Source: CAWCWK01 sp963842125 (lineage in GTDB: Bacteria; Pseudomonadota; Alphaproteobacteria; Rhizobiales; CAWCWK01). From it: a DNA stretch of 64,000 nucleotides. Both the position numbers and the translations under genes were made by a program. A model generated the notes under the pieces. That model made no database searches. It was given only the letters and a program-made list of their open reading frames with translations, and was not told where the DNA came from. Position 1 is the stretch's first letter. Each line of letters begins with the position of its first letter. Of the stretch, positions 34,459 to 42,390 are shown piece by piece. The stretch lies in the NCBI GenBank assembly GCA_963842125.1, contig CAWJFE010000005.1:1984001-2048000 (forward strand), read 5' to 3'.

Positions 34459-35325
34459 CTACCCCTTGACCGCGCCGGCGGTGATGCCGGCGATAAGTTG
34501 GCGCGAGAAGACCGCGTAGAGAACGAGCACCGGCAGGATCGCGATGGAGAGCGCGGCCAATACGGCGCTCCAGTTGACGGTGAACTGGCCGATGAACTGC
34601 TGCACGCCGAGCGTCACCGTCTTCGTCTCGTCGCTGGAGGCGAGGATGAGCGGGAACCAGAGGTCGTTCCAGATGGGGATCATCGAGAAGACCGCGACGG
34701 TTGCCAGCACGGGGCGGATGAGCGGGAGCACGACCTCGAAGAAGATGCGGTATTCGGACAGGCCGTCCACTCGCGCGCAGTCCTTGATGTCGCGCGAAAG
34801 CGTTCGCATGAACTCGGAGAGGATGAAGACCGCCACCGGCAGACCGGACGCCGTGTAGACGAGGATGAGCGCGATGAGCGTGTTGACGAGGTTGAGATCG
34901 ACCATCATTTCGAGGATCGCGACCGTGCCGAGCCGGATCGGCACCATGATGCCGAGGATCATGTAGATGCCGAGGAGCGTGTTGAAACGGAAGCGATATT
35001 CCGCCAGCGCATGCGCCGCCATCGCGCCCAGCAGCAGGATGAGGAAGAGGGAGACGACGGTGACGATGAGCGAGTTCGAATAGTAGACGCCGAAATCGCC
35101 CTGCGTGAGGACCGTCGCGTAGCCCTCCAGGCTGCCGGAGCGCTCGTCCGGCAGGCCGAGCGGATCGCCGAAGATGCCGCGCCGGTTCTTGAAGCTGTTG
35201 AGAACGACGAGAAAGACCGGAAAGAGCGCGACGAGCGTGTAGCCGGCGAGGACGATGTGAACGCCGGCGGCCGATGAGCGGCTGCGAAGCCGTCCGCGCG
35301 CCTCGCTTGGTGTCGTATCGGTCAT
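34459..35325 (-). CDS. Carbohydrate ABC transporter permease (MalG type)
   Basis: A 288-residue inner-membrane permease with six predicted helices. The EAA loop that docks on the ATPase reads KDCARVDGLSEYRIFFEVVLPLIRP. Length and the C-terminal VLYAVFSRQLIAGITAGAVKG ending are typical of MalG-type subunits of CUT1 importers. It starts 2 nt after the stop of the MalF-type gene and is followed after 5 nt by the ATPase gene. Confidence 0.94.
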   Translation of the reverse strand: MTDTTPSEARGRLRSRSSAAGVHIVLAGYTLVALFPVFLVVLNSFKNRRGIFGDPLGLPDERSGSLEGYATVLTQGDFGVYYSNSLIVTVVSLFLILLLGAMAAHALAEYRFRFNTLLGIYMILGIMVPIRLGTVAILEMMVDLNLVNTLIALILVYTASGLPVAVFILSEFMRTLSRDIKDCARVDGLSEYRIFFEVVLPLIRPVLATVAVFSMIPIWNDLWFPLILASSDETKTVTLGVQQFIGQFTVNWSAVLAALSIAILPVLVLYAVFSRQLIAGITAGAVKG

Positions 35326-35327
35326 CG

Positions 35328-36284
35328 CTAGACCTCGTAGCGTGTCAGGCGGCGCTGCACGCCGACGAGATAGATCGTGACGCCGACGAGGATGATGAAG
35401 AACATCATGCTCGCGACGGTCGCGCCCATATAGGTGTCGCCGATCTGGAGCTGCTGGCCGAAGAAGGTGCGGAAGAGGAGCGTGCCCATCACGTCGGTCG
35501 AATAGTTGGGCGCGCCGAGCGCACCCTTGATCGAGTAGATGAGGTCGAAGCTCGCCGTGAAGTTGCCGATATAGGTGAGGATCGCGACGATCCCGAGCGT
35601 CGGCAGGATGAGCGGCAGCTTGACCTTCCAGAAGATCCACCAGCCGTTGAGACCGTCGACGCGGGCGGCGTCGAGAAGCTCGTCGGGGATCGAGAGAAGC
35701 GCGGCGTAGATGAGCATCATCGGGATGCCGACATATTGCCAGACGGAGATCAGCGAGACCGTGATGAGCGCCGAACTCTCCAGGCCCAGCCAGGGTTGAT
35801 AGAGCCCGGCCAAACCGACGAGGCCGAGCAGCGTTTCCGCCACGCCCCAGAGCGGCGACAGGATCAGTTCCCATATGAAGCCGACGATGACGACGGAGAG
35901 GAGCGTCGGCACGAAGATGAGCGTGCGATAGGCGGCGCCGAAACGGGGCGCGAGGCTCAAGAGCGCCGCCAGCAGCAGGCCGAGCGGGTTCTGCACCACC
36001 ATGTGGATGAAGAAGAGGACGAGGTTGTTCCAGAGCGCCCGCCAGAACTGGGTCGCCCAGATATCGTCGAAGAGGAGGGTCCGGTAGTTGTCGAGCCCCG
36101 CCCAGACGGCCGACCCGTCCGGCTGTCCGTCGAAGAGCGAGAGCCGCAGGCTCTCCGCCAGCGGGTAGATCGAGAAGATCGTGTAGATGAGGAAGGCCGG
36201 CGCCAGAAAGACGAGGATGTGCCAGCGGACGGCAGGACGCACACGGCCCCTGCGGGTCGGATGGCTCTCGGCATTGTCTGACAT
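35328..36284 (-). CDS. Carbohydrate ABC transporter permease (MalF type)
   Basis: A 318-residue permease with about six helices; the first begins WHILVFLAPAFLIYTIFSIY. The EAA loop is LLDAARVDGLNGWWIFWKVKLPLI, partner of the ATPase. It pairs with the MalG-type protein encoded next. It follows the binding-protein gene by 58 nt, with a strong stem-loop in between that may lower its level relative to the binding protein. Confidence 0.94.
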   Translation of the reverse strand: MSDNAESHPTRRGRVRPAVRWHILVFLAPAFLIYTIFSIYPLAESLRLSLFDGQPDGSAVWAGLDNYRTLLFDDIWATQFWRALWNNLVLFFIHMVVQNPLGLLLAALLSLAPRFGAAYRTLIFVPTLLSVVIVGFIWELILSPLWGVAETLLGLVGLAGLYQPWLGLESSALITVSLISVWQYVGIPMMLIYAALLSIPDELLDAARVDGLNGWWIFWKVKLPLILPTLGIVAILTYIGNFTASFDLIYSIKGALGAPNYSTDVMGTLLFRTFFGQQLQIGDTYMGATVASMMFFIILVGVTIYLVGVQRRLTRYEV

Positions 36285-36307
36285 CGGGGCCCCCTATCGA
36301 CGAAGAC

Positions 36308-36330
36308 CCCCGGCGGCCGAGCCGCCGGGG
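36308..36330 (-). terminator. Stem-loop between binding-protein and permease genes
   Basis: A perfect 10-bp stem (CCCCGGCGGC with GCCGCCGGGG) and a 3-nt loop, 12 nt after the binding-protein stop. No T-run follows on the minus strand, so partial termination or protection of the upstream mRNA end is more likely than full termination. Confidence 0.75.
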
Positions 36331-36342
36331 ACCGGGTTCAGC

Positions 36343-37590
36343 CTATTGCTGGGGCTCGTACCAGTTGGCGAGGCCCGTCTGGAGTTCCTCGGCGGCCGCC
36401 GCCGGCTCGGTCGTGCCGTTGAGTACGTTGGATGAAACCGTCCACATGTTGTTCCACGTGTTCGGCTCGCCGCGGCTGAGGATCTGGTGCGCGACGCGGA
36501 TGGTCGATTCGCACTCCTGGCGCCAGGACAGGAACTCCTTGGCCAACGGATCTTCGACCTCGAACTCGGCATCGGCCAGCGCGAAGAAGCCGGGCGCCGC
36601 GTTGGTGTAGAGCTCGGCGAACTCGTCGGATGCGACCCAGTTGAGGAAGGTGCGCGCGGCCTCCTTGTTCTCCGAAGCTGCATTCATGCCCATGCCGATA
36701 TCGGTATGGTCGGAGATGTAGCACTGGTCGCCAGCGTTGCGGACCGGAACCTTGAAGGCGCCCATCTCGAAATCGGCGTTCTGGTTGAAGCCCGTGATCT
36801 CCCAGGACCCAGCCGGATAGATGGCGGCGCGGCCGAGGGTGAAGAGGTTCTGGCTGTCGGTATAGCCCTGCGCCTGATAGGCGCGGCCCATGTAGTCCGA
36901 CCAGCGGGACAGCGTCTCGTAGGCCTCGGCATAGGGCGCGTCGGAGAGTTTGGCCTCGCCGGAGATGAGCGCCTGACGGCCCTCTTCGCCGTTCCAGTAG
37001 TTCACGCCGATATTCGTGTAGCCCATCGTGGCCGATTCCCACTGATCGGCTGTGCCCATGGCGAGCGGCGTATAGGTGCCGTCTTCCTTGATGGTATCGA
37101 GAGCGGCGAAGAACTCCTCCTCGGTCTCCGGCACTGCGATGCCGAGCTCTTCGAAGGCGTCGGCATTGTAGATGAAGCCGTGGATGACGCTCGCCATCGG
37201 CACGCAGAACGTCGCCGCCGCGTCATCGGTCTGCCAGGCGGACTTGGCGAAGTCGGGGAAGTTGTCGAGGCCTTCGAGGTCCGAGATGTCCGCCAGCTGG
37301 CCCTTCTCGTAGAGCGCGAGCGAGCCGTCGAACGGGCGGCAGACGACGAGATCGCCGGCCGTGCCGCCATCGAGGCGGGCGTTGAGGGCCGCGTTGTACT
37401 CGGTCGGTGCCGTCGGGCGGAACTCGACGTTGATGTCGGGATACTCGGCCTCGAAGGCGGGGAGCAGCACATCGTCCCAGATCGCCTGATCCTCGGAGCG
37501 CCAGCTCTCGATGGTCAGCGTCGTGCTCTGCGCGATGGCCGGGCCGGCCAGAAGCGCGATCGCGGCGGTGGTGGTGAGAAGTCGTATCAT
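36343..37590 (-). CDS. Carbohydrate ABC transporter substrate-binding protein (CUT1)
   Basis: A 415-residue periplasmic binding protein, family 1 (MalE/UgpB-like). Signal peptide MIRLLTTTAAIALLAGPAIA precedes QSTTLTIESWRSEDQ. Landmarks are AFEAEYPDINVEFRPTAP, AAIYPAGSWEITGFNQ and AARTFLNWVASDEFAELY. The ATG at 37590 is preferred over 37596 because AAGGG lies 6 nt upstream of it. Between anmK and murQ, its ligand is probably an amino sugar or muropeptide-derived disaccharide such as GlcNAc-anhydroMurNAc, MurNAc or chitobiose (inference). Position 90 nt downstream of murQ suggests cotranscription from the start of murQ or from its own promoter. Confidence 0.92.
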   Translation of the reverse strand: MIRLLTTTAAIALLAGPAIAQSTTLTIESWRSEDQAIWDDVLLPAFEAEYPDINVEFRPTAPTEYNAALNARLDGGTAGDLVVCRPFDGSLALYEKGQLADISDLEGLDNFPDFAKSAWQTDDAAATFCVPMASVIHGFIYNADAFEELGIAVPETEEEFFAALDTIKEDGTYTPLAMGTADQWESATMGYTNIGVNYWNGEEGRQALISGEAKLSDAPYAEAYETLSRWSDYMGRAYQAQGYTDSQNLFTLGRAAIYPAGSWEITGFNQNADFEMGAFKVPVRNAGDQCYISDHTDIGMGMNAASENKEAARTFLNWVASDEFAELYTNAAPGFFALADAEFEVEDPLAKEFLSWRQECESTIRVAHQILSRGEPNTWNNMWTVSSNVLNGTTEPAAAAEELQTGLANWYEPQQ

Positions 37591-37618
37591 ATCCATCCCT
37601 TTTCGGTCGTTCGACTCT

Positions 37619-37643
37619 GTGTTGACTGCTTGGTGTTGACTGC
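37619..37643. repeat. Direct repeat upstream of the binding-protein gene
   Basis: GTGTTGACTGC occurs twice with a 14-bp period (37619-37629 and 37633-37643), in the 89-bp gap between murQ and the binding-protein gene, 29 nt before the latter. Could be a tandem regulator site; too short to be sure. Confidence 0.4.
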
Positions 37644-37679
37644 AGGAAGCGCTTGGTCGGCTTCTTCGTTGTCGTATCG

Positions 37680-38627
37680 TCAAGGCCGACGCTCTGGCCC
37701 CGACGGGGTAAAGCCTATCTCGGCCATCGCAGCATGCAAGCGTCCGCGATGACGTCGAAGGAGTTCGGCCGCCTTGTCCGGCGTCTGGCCGCCGAGCACG
37801 AGGGCGGCGGCACGAATGTCCTGGCCGGTGCGCTCGAGGGCTTCGGCGGCGGCCATCTCGTCCGCCGGCACGATCCTTCGCAGGATTGCGAGGCGGCGGG
37901 CGTTGAGCTTGATGTTGGTCGAGGCAAGCCCGACCATAAGATTCGAATAGGTCCCGTCGAGCCGCACCATGACGGCTGTCGAGATCACGTTGAGCGCGAT
38001 CTTCTGCGCGGTGCCGGCCGCCAGCCGCGTGGAGCCCGCGACGACCTCGGCGCCCGTCGGCAGCGCGATGGCGTGGTCGGCCGCGTCCATTAGGGGCGTG
38101 TCGGCATTGTTGGCGATGCCGATCACGAGCGCGCCGGCGCGCCGGGCGGTCAGCGCGGCCGAGACCGCCCACGGCGTCCGCCCACTGGCTGCGACCGAGA
38201 TCAGCACGTCGTCCGGCCCCAGTGAGAGCGCCTCGATCCGGTCCTTGACGCCGTCGCCGTCGTCCTCGGCACCCTCGACGGATTTGACGAGCGCTTCTTC
38301 GCCGCCGGCGATCAGGTAAACCAATCGCTCATGCGGCCAACCATAGGTCGGATAGAGCTCCACGCCGTCCTGAACGGCGAGCCGCCCGGATGCGCCGGCG
38401 CCGGCGTAGACCAGACGTCCCCGCCCAGTCTCCAGCCGCTGAACGGCCGCGTCGACGGCACCGGCCATCTCCGCCGCTGACGCCCGAGCGATCGCGGCTG
38501 CGCCCAATTGGCTGTCGAGGATGGCGATGGATACGTCAATGGTCGGCCACGCGTCCAACCCGGCATATCGCGCACTGACATCCTCGGTATCCACAACGAA
38601 GCACCCCGTCTCGATTTCGCCGGACAC
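37680..38627 (-). CDS. murQ: N-acetylmuramic acid 6-phosphate etherase
   Basis: A 315-residue SIS-domain enzyme that removes D-lactate from MurNAc-6-phosphate to give GlcNAc-6-phosphate. Family motifs are VYAGAGASGRLAVQDGVELYPTYG, IAGGEEALVKSVEGAEDD (acid/base Glu region), LISVAASGRTPWAVSA, and TRLAAGTAQKIALN with LDGTYSNLMVG. It accepts the AnmK product and feeds NagA/NagB encoded divergently. Start is GTG 38627 with AGGA only 2 nt before it; no better start is seen. A 90-nt gap separates it from nagK on the other strand, holding two palindromes. Confidence 0.93.
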   Translation of the reverse strand: MSGEIETGCFVVDTEDVSARYAGLDAWPTIDVSIAILDSQLGAAAIARASAAEMAGAVDAAVQRLETGRGRLVYAGAGASGRLAVQDGVELYPTYGWPHERLVYLIAGGEEALVKSVEGAEDDGDGVKDRIEALSLGPDDVLISVAASGRTPWAVSAALTARRAGALVIGIANNADTPLMDAADHAIALPTGAEVVAGSTRLAAGTAQKIALNVISTAVMVRLDGTYSNLMVGLASTNIKLNARRLAILRRIVPADEMAAAEALERTGQDIRAAALVLGGQTPDKAAELLRRHRGRLHAAMAEIGFTPSGPERRP

Positions 38628-38632
38628 TTTCC

Positions 38633-38676
38633 TATCTAGATACCAAAATCAAGACCAATTTTTATAAAAATAGGAC
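38633..38676. promoter_or_regulatory. Two palindromes in the murQ/nagK divergent gap
   Basis: TATCTAGATA (38633-38642) lies within a longer GG-flanked palindrome centred on CTAG, like the centre of known NagR/DasR sites. A second, 24-bp near-perfect palindrome centred on TTTATAAA spans 38653-38676, with outer GnCC/GGnC arms. Both lie between divergent murQ and nagK starts and are candidate operators for the HutC-type regulator encoded at 39677. Confidence 0.5.
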
Positions 38677-38717
38677 CGACTGACTTTCGGTATTGAAAAG
38701 TGCCCGCAAACTCTCCT

Positions 38718-39698
38718 ATGTCGACGTTAAGCGATCAGGCCGAGGTCACAGCGTTGGCAAGCAGTACAAGCGAACGGGATGCATTGGCGCTCCTCGTCGA
38801 TGGCGGGGGCACGGGTACGCGCGTTCGACTGCTGCGTAGCGGGCGTACGATCGGAACCGGGTCCGCCGGACCCGCCAATCTCTGCTATGGCATCGCGGCT
38901 GCATGGCGTCACGTCGAGGACGCTGCGAACAAGGCTGCCACAGAGGCGGGACTGGACGCTGCAGCCTTACGCGGTCTGTCTCTCTGGGGCGGCTTTGCGG
39001 GGGCTGGAGCGCCCGGAGTGATAAACACCTTTCGCGAGGCCGATCCGCTCGGGTGCCGCCGCATCGCGGCGATGACGGACGGTCTTTCAGCTCTCATCGG
39101 TGCGCATGGCGGCCGACCGGGCGCGGTCCTCGCGCTCGGCACCGGGGTCGCGGCGCAGGCGTTGACGCCGGCGGGCGATGTTCTGGCGGCGAGCGGTTGG
39201 GGGCTCACCGTCGGTGACGAAGGCGGCGGGGCCTGGATCGGGCGCACCGGCGTCTCGATGCTCACCCGCGCGATCGACGGACGTATCACGCGGCGCGGCG
39301 CGATGCTGGATGCGTTGGCCGATACGGTCGGGGCCGACTACGGCGCGATCCAGACATGGCTCGGCGCCGCCACCGCGACGCAATTTGCCCACCTCGCACC
39401 CCTCATCGTAACGGCCGCAGATGCCGGTGACCCGCTCGCCGACCGGATCGTGCGCGATGCCGCCGCCGAGGTCGAACTGGCGCTCCACGCCGTCGCTCCC
39501 GATGGACCGGTCGCGGTTCTGGGCGGCCTCGCGTCGACGATCACGTCTCGCCTCTCCGGCGCCGTACAAGCACGGCTCGTGCCCGCCGAAGGGAACGGGC
39601 TCGACGGTCTGGCCCTCCTCGCAGCGCACGGCTGGAGCGGCGAGGATTTCAAACGCAATGGCGGGTTTCGAGACGCATGGTCGAAACGGACAGCCTGA
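38718..39698 (+). CDS. BadF/BadG/BcrA-type N-acetylglucosamine kinase
   Basis: A 326-residue ASKHA-fold kinase of the eukaryotic-type GlcNAc kinase (BadF/BadG) family. The ATP-binding start ALLVDGGGTGTRVRLL and the second phosphate loop GAVLALGTGVAAQAL are clear; the sugar site region is GWGLTVGDEGGGAWIGR. It would phosphorylate imported GlcNAc or related amino sugars to the 6-phosphate for NagA. ATG 38718 is taken; an in-frame GTG at 38700 is also possible and neither has a good ribosome site. First gene of a nagK-regulator-nagA-nagB operon; it overlaps the regulator gene by 22 nt. Confidence 0.85.
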   Translation: MSTLSDQAEVTALASSTSERDALALLVDGGGTGTRVRLLRSGRTIGTGSAGPANLCYGIAAAWRHVEDAANKAATEAGLDAAALRGLSLWGGFAGAGAPGVINTFREADPLGCRRIAAMTDGLSALIGAHGGRPGAVLALGTGVAAQALTPAGDVLAASGWGLTVGDEGGGAWIGRTGVSMLTRAIDGRITRRGAMLDALADTVGADYGAIQTWLGAATATQFAHLAPLIVTAADAGDPLADRIVRDAAAEVELALHAVAPDGPVAVLGGLASTITSRLSGAVQARLVPAEGNGLDGLALLAAHGWSGEDFKRNGGFRDAWSKRTA

Positions 39699-40399
39699 CC
39701 GACGGCGCCCGGCGCCCGCGCTACCGTGTGCTCGCCGAAGCGCTCTCGCGGCAGATCGCGTCGGGAGAACTCGCGCCCGGCGCGGCGCTACCGCCGGAGC
39801 GACAACTCGCAGAGGATTTCGGCGTCAGTCGGGTCACCATTCGCAGCGCCATCAAGCATCTTGCCCGCGAAGGACTGGTCGATCAGCGCCGTGGGTCCGG
39901 CACCTATGTGACGGACCGCGTCTCGCAGCCCCTCTCCGTCCTCACGAGCTTCTCCGAGGATGTCGCGGCGCGCGGTCTTCTGGCCGAGCAGCGGCTGGTG
40001 ACGAGCGGAACGGGCACCGCGAGCCCCGAGGAGGTCATCGGTCTCGGCCTGCCGCCGGGCACCCCAGTGACGCGGATCACACGTCTGCGCAGCGCCGATG
40101 GCCAGCCCCTCGCCATCGAGGCCTCGACAGTCATCCAGGATGCGTTGCCAACGCCGGAACTCATCGATGGCTCGCTCTACGCCACCATGGCCGCGCACGA
40201 CCTTCGCCCCGTGCGCGCCGTACAGCGCCTGACCGCGATCGCGATCGAGGCCCGCGCCGCCGAACTCCTCGACGTCGCACCCGGCGCGCCCGGCCTTCTC
40301 ATCACCCGGGTCGGTTTCGCGGAGGACGGGCGTGCGGTGGAGTTCACCCGATCCACCTTCCGAGGCGACCGCTGGGATTTCGTGGCGGAGTTGTCATGA
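39677..40399 (+). CDS. HutC-type GntR regulator of amino-sugar genes
   Basis: A 240-residue repressor with a GntR winged helix (residues 13-80: LAPGAALPPERQLAEDFGVS then RVTIRSAIKHLAREGLV) and a UTRA effector domain (about 95-240). UTRA regulators in nag operons (NagR, DasR, YvoA) bind GlcN-6-P or GlcNAc-6-P and release the operator. Placement inside the operon, overlapping both neighbours (22 nt with nagK, ATGA with nagA), makes a local NagR-like role likely (inference). Candidate operators lie in the murQ/nagK gap. Confidence 0.88.
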   Translation: MVETDSLTDGARRPRYRVLAEALSRQIASGELAPGAALPPERQLAEDFGVSRVTIRSAIKHLAREGLVDQRRGSGTYVTDRVSQPLSVLTSFSEDVAARGLLAEQRLVTSGTGTASPEEVIGLGLPPGTPVTRITRLRSADGQPLAIEASTVIQDALPTPELIDGSLYATMAAHDLRPVRAVQRLTAIAIEARAAELLDVAPGAPGLLITRVGFAEDGRAVEFTRSTFRGDRWDFVAELS

Positions 40400-41481
40400 C
40401 GACGATCGAGGGCAGCATTCTCACCCCCACCGGCTGGGTGCGCGGCGCGGTCACGGCGGCCGCCCGCATCGAGACGCTCGCGGGCGGTCCGACCAAGACG
40501 CCCGCCGCGCCATACATCCTGCCCGGTTTCATCGACCTCCACGTTCACGGCGGCGGCGGCGCGGACATGATGGACGGCACCGAGGCCATCGCGAAGGCCG
40601 CAGCGCTTCACGCCCGGCATGGAACGACCGCCCTTCTCGCCACCTCCGTAACGGCGCCCAGCGACGAGACGGCCGCTTTCCTCGACGCCGTCGCGACGCT
40701 TACCACCCACGCGGATCACAGCCGGGCCCGCGTGCTCGGCGCGCATCTCGAGGGGCCCTTCATCAATCCGGACAAGCTCGGCGCGCAGCCCCCCTTCGCG
40801 CAGGCTGCCGATGTCGCGCTTATGGCAAGCTGGCTGGATCGGGGACCGGTTCGGGTCGTCACCTACGCGCCGGAGGCCGATCCCGACGATGCGCTGCGCG
40901 ACCTCCTCGTCGCTGCCGGTGCGCGCGTGCAGATCGGACACGCGCTGTGCGACTACGCGCGCGCACAGGGCTGCCTCGCGGCCGGTTGCGGTGTCACGCA
41001 TCTCTTCAACGCTATGAGCGGCCTTACCCATCGGGGTAACGGTATCGTGGGCGCGGCGCTCGCCCATGCCGACTATGCCGAGATCGTACCCGACCTCATC
41101 CACGTCGAGCCCGGCGCCATCCTCGCCGCGCGCCGCGCGATCCCCAATCTCTACGGCGTCACCGACGCGACGGCCGGCGCCGGCGCGCCCGATGGCGACT
41201 ATCCTCTCGGCCGTCTGGTCGCCACCAAGGCCGATGGCGCCATGCGTCTGCCCGACGGCACGCTGGCCGGCTCGGCCCTCACGATGGATCAGGCGCTGCG
41301 CAACCTCGTCTCCATCGGCCTGCCGATCGCGGAGGCTGCGTGCCGGCTCTCGACCATTCCGGCCGATTGGCTCGGCGAAACCGACATCGGGCGTATCGAG
41401 ATCGGCGCCCACGCCGACCTAGTCGTCCTGACCGAAGCCCTCGACATCGACCGCGTGCTGATCGCCGGGAAGGATATCTGA
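40396..41481 (+). CDS. nagA: N-acetylglucosamine-6-phosphate deacetylase
   Basis: A 361-residue amidohydrolase that converts GlcNAc-6-P to GlcN-6-P and acetate. The metal motif is FIDLHVHGGGG, followed by LGAHLEGPFINPDKLGA (Glu ligand), QIGHALCDY and THLFNAMSG (His ligands), and GVTDATAGAGA (catalytic Asp). Length is a little under the usual 380. Translation is coupled upstream (ATGA) and it abuts nagB with no gap. Confidence 0.94.
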   Translation: MTTIEGSILTPTGWVRGAVTAAARIETLAGGPTKTPAAPYILPGFIDLHVHGGGGADMMDGTEAIAKAAALHARHGTTALLATSVTAPSDETAAFLDAVATLTTHADHSRARVLGAHLEGPFINPDKLGAQPPFAQAADVALMASWLDRGPVRVVTYAPEADPDDALRDLLVAAGARVQIGHALCDYARAQGCLAAGCGVTHLFNAMSGLTHRGNGIVGAALAHADYAEIVPDLIHVEPGAILAARRAIPNLYGVTDATAGAGAPDGDYPLGRLVATKADGAMRLPDGTLAGSALTMDQALRNLVSIGLPIAEAACRLSTIPADWLGETDIGRIEIGAHADLVVLTEALDIDRVLIAGKDI

Positions 41482-42285
41482 ATGGAGATCGTTGTCTGTC
41501 CGAGCCGCGCGGCCGCCGTCGGCCTCACGGCCCGCCTCATCGCGGCGCAGATCGCGGCAAGACCCTCAAGCGTGCTTGGCCTCGCGACCGGCCGCACGAT
41601 GGAAGCCGTCTATGCCGACCTCACGGCGAGGGACCTGTCGTTTCGCGACATCACCACCTTCAATCTCGACGAATATGTCGGCCTGCCGCAGAGTGATCCC
41701 AATAGCTACGCCACCTACATGCGGACCCATCTCTTCGACCGGGTCGATATCGATCCCGCCCGCACGCATGTGCCTGATGGCGGCGCGGCCGACCTCGAGG
41801 CGGAAGCGCAGGACTACGAAGACCGCATCGCATCGGCCGGCGGAATCGACCTCCAGCTTCTCGGCATCGGCGAGACCGGCCATATCGGCTTCAACGAGCC
41901 GACCTCGTCGCTTCGCTCACGCACGCGCGACAAGCTCTTGGCGCCCGAGACGCGGGCCCAGAACGCGGCGATGTTCGGCGGTGACCCAGCGCTGGTGCCC
42001 GCCCGCGCCCTCACGATGGGCGTAGGCACGATCCTCGATTCGCGCGCGCTTCTCATGCTCGCCTGCGGGAGCGCCAAGGCCGACGTCGTCGCGAGCGCCA
42101 TCGAGGGTCCCGTGACGGCGGCCGTCAGCGCCTCCGCCATCCAGTTCCACAACGCCTGCATCGTCGTCCTCGACACGGAGGCCGCTGCTGCGCTGGCCCG
42201 GCGAGACTATTACGACTTCATCCTCGACAACGAGGCGAAGTGGGAGCCCTACCGGGATCTGCTTCGTCCCGACGATGCGATCTAG
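41482..42285 (+). CDS. nagB: Glucosamine-6-phosphate deaminase
   Basis: A 267-residue enzyme that turns GlcN-6-P into fructose-6-P and ammonia, closing the salvage route to glycolysis. Motifs: VLGLATGRTMEAVYADL, TTFNLDEYVGLPQSDPNSY (catalytic Asp region), LLGIGETGHIGFNEP (His/Glu site), and ALTMGVGTILDSRAL. It follows nagA directly. Its TAG stop lies inside TCTAGA at the left end of a 110-bp intergenic repeat, whose hairpins probably also end transcription here. Confidence 0.95.
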   Translation: MEIVVCPSRAAAVGLTARLIAAQIAARPSSVLGLATGRTMEAVYADLTARDLSFRDITTFNLDEYVGLPQSDPNSYATYMRTHLFDRVDIDPARTHVPDGGAADLEAEAQDYEDRIASAGGIDLQLLGIGETGHIGFNEPTSSLRSRTRDKLLAPETRAQNAAMFGGDPALVPARALTMGVGTILDSRALLMLACGSAKADVVASAIEGPVTAAVSASAIQFHNACIVVLDTEAAAALARRDYYDFILDNEAKWEPYRDLLRPDDAI

Positions 42286-42390
42286 AGCCGTTCCAGCGGA
42301 GGTGCGATAGCACCGCAGCGTAAGGAACCGCGAAAAGACAATGCGCTGGAGCGCGTTCGGTGAATGGATAGGAACCGGACGCGCTCTAGA
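42281..42390 (+). repeat. 110-bp two-palindrome intergenic repeat (RIME-like), copy 1
   Basis: Begins and ends with TCTAGA. The first palindrome has GTTCC/GGAAC arms around the perfect hairpin GGTGCGATAGCACC. The second pairs GAGCGCGTTCGGT with ACCGGACGCGCTC. About 92% identical by eye (nine differences) to the inverse complement of 58028-58138. Size and two-palindrome layout resemble rhizobial RIME elements. It supplies the stop codons of both nagB and the convergent glutaredoxin-MauE gene, and may act as a bidirectional terminator. Confidence 0.88.
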
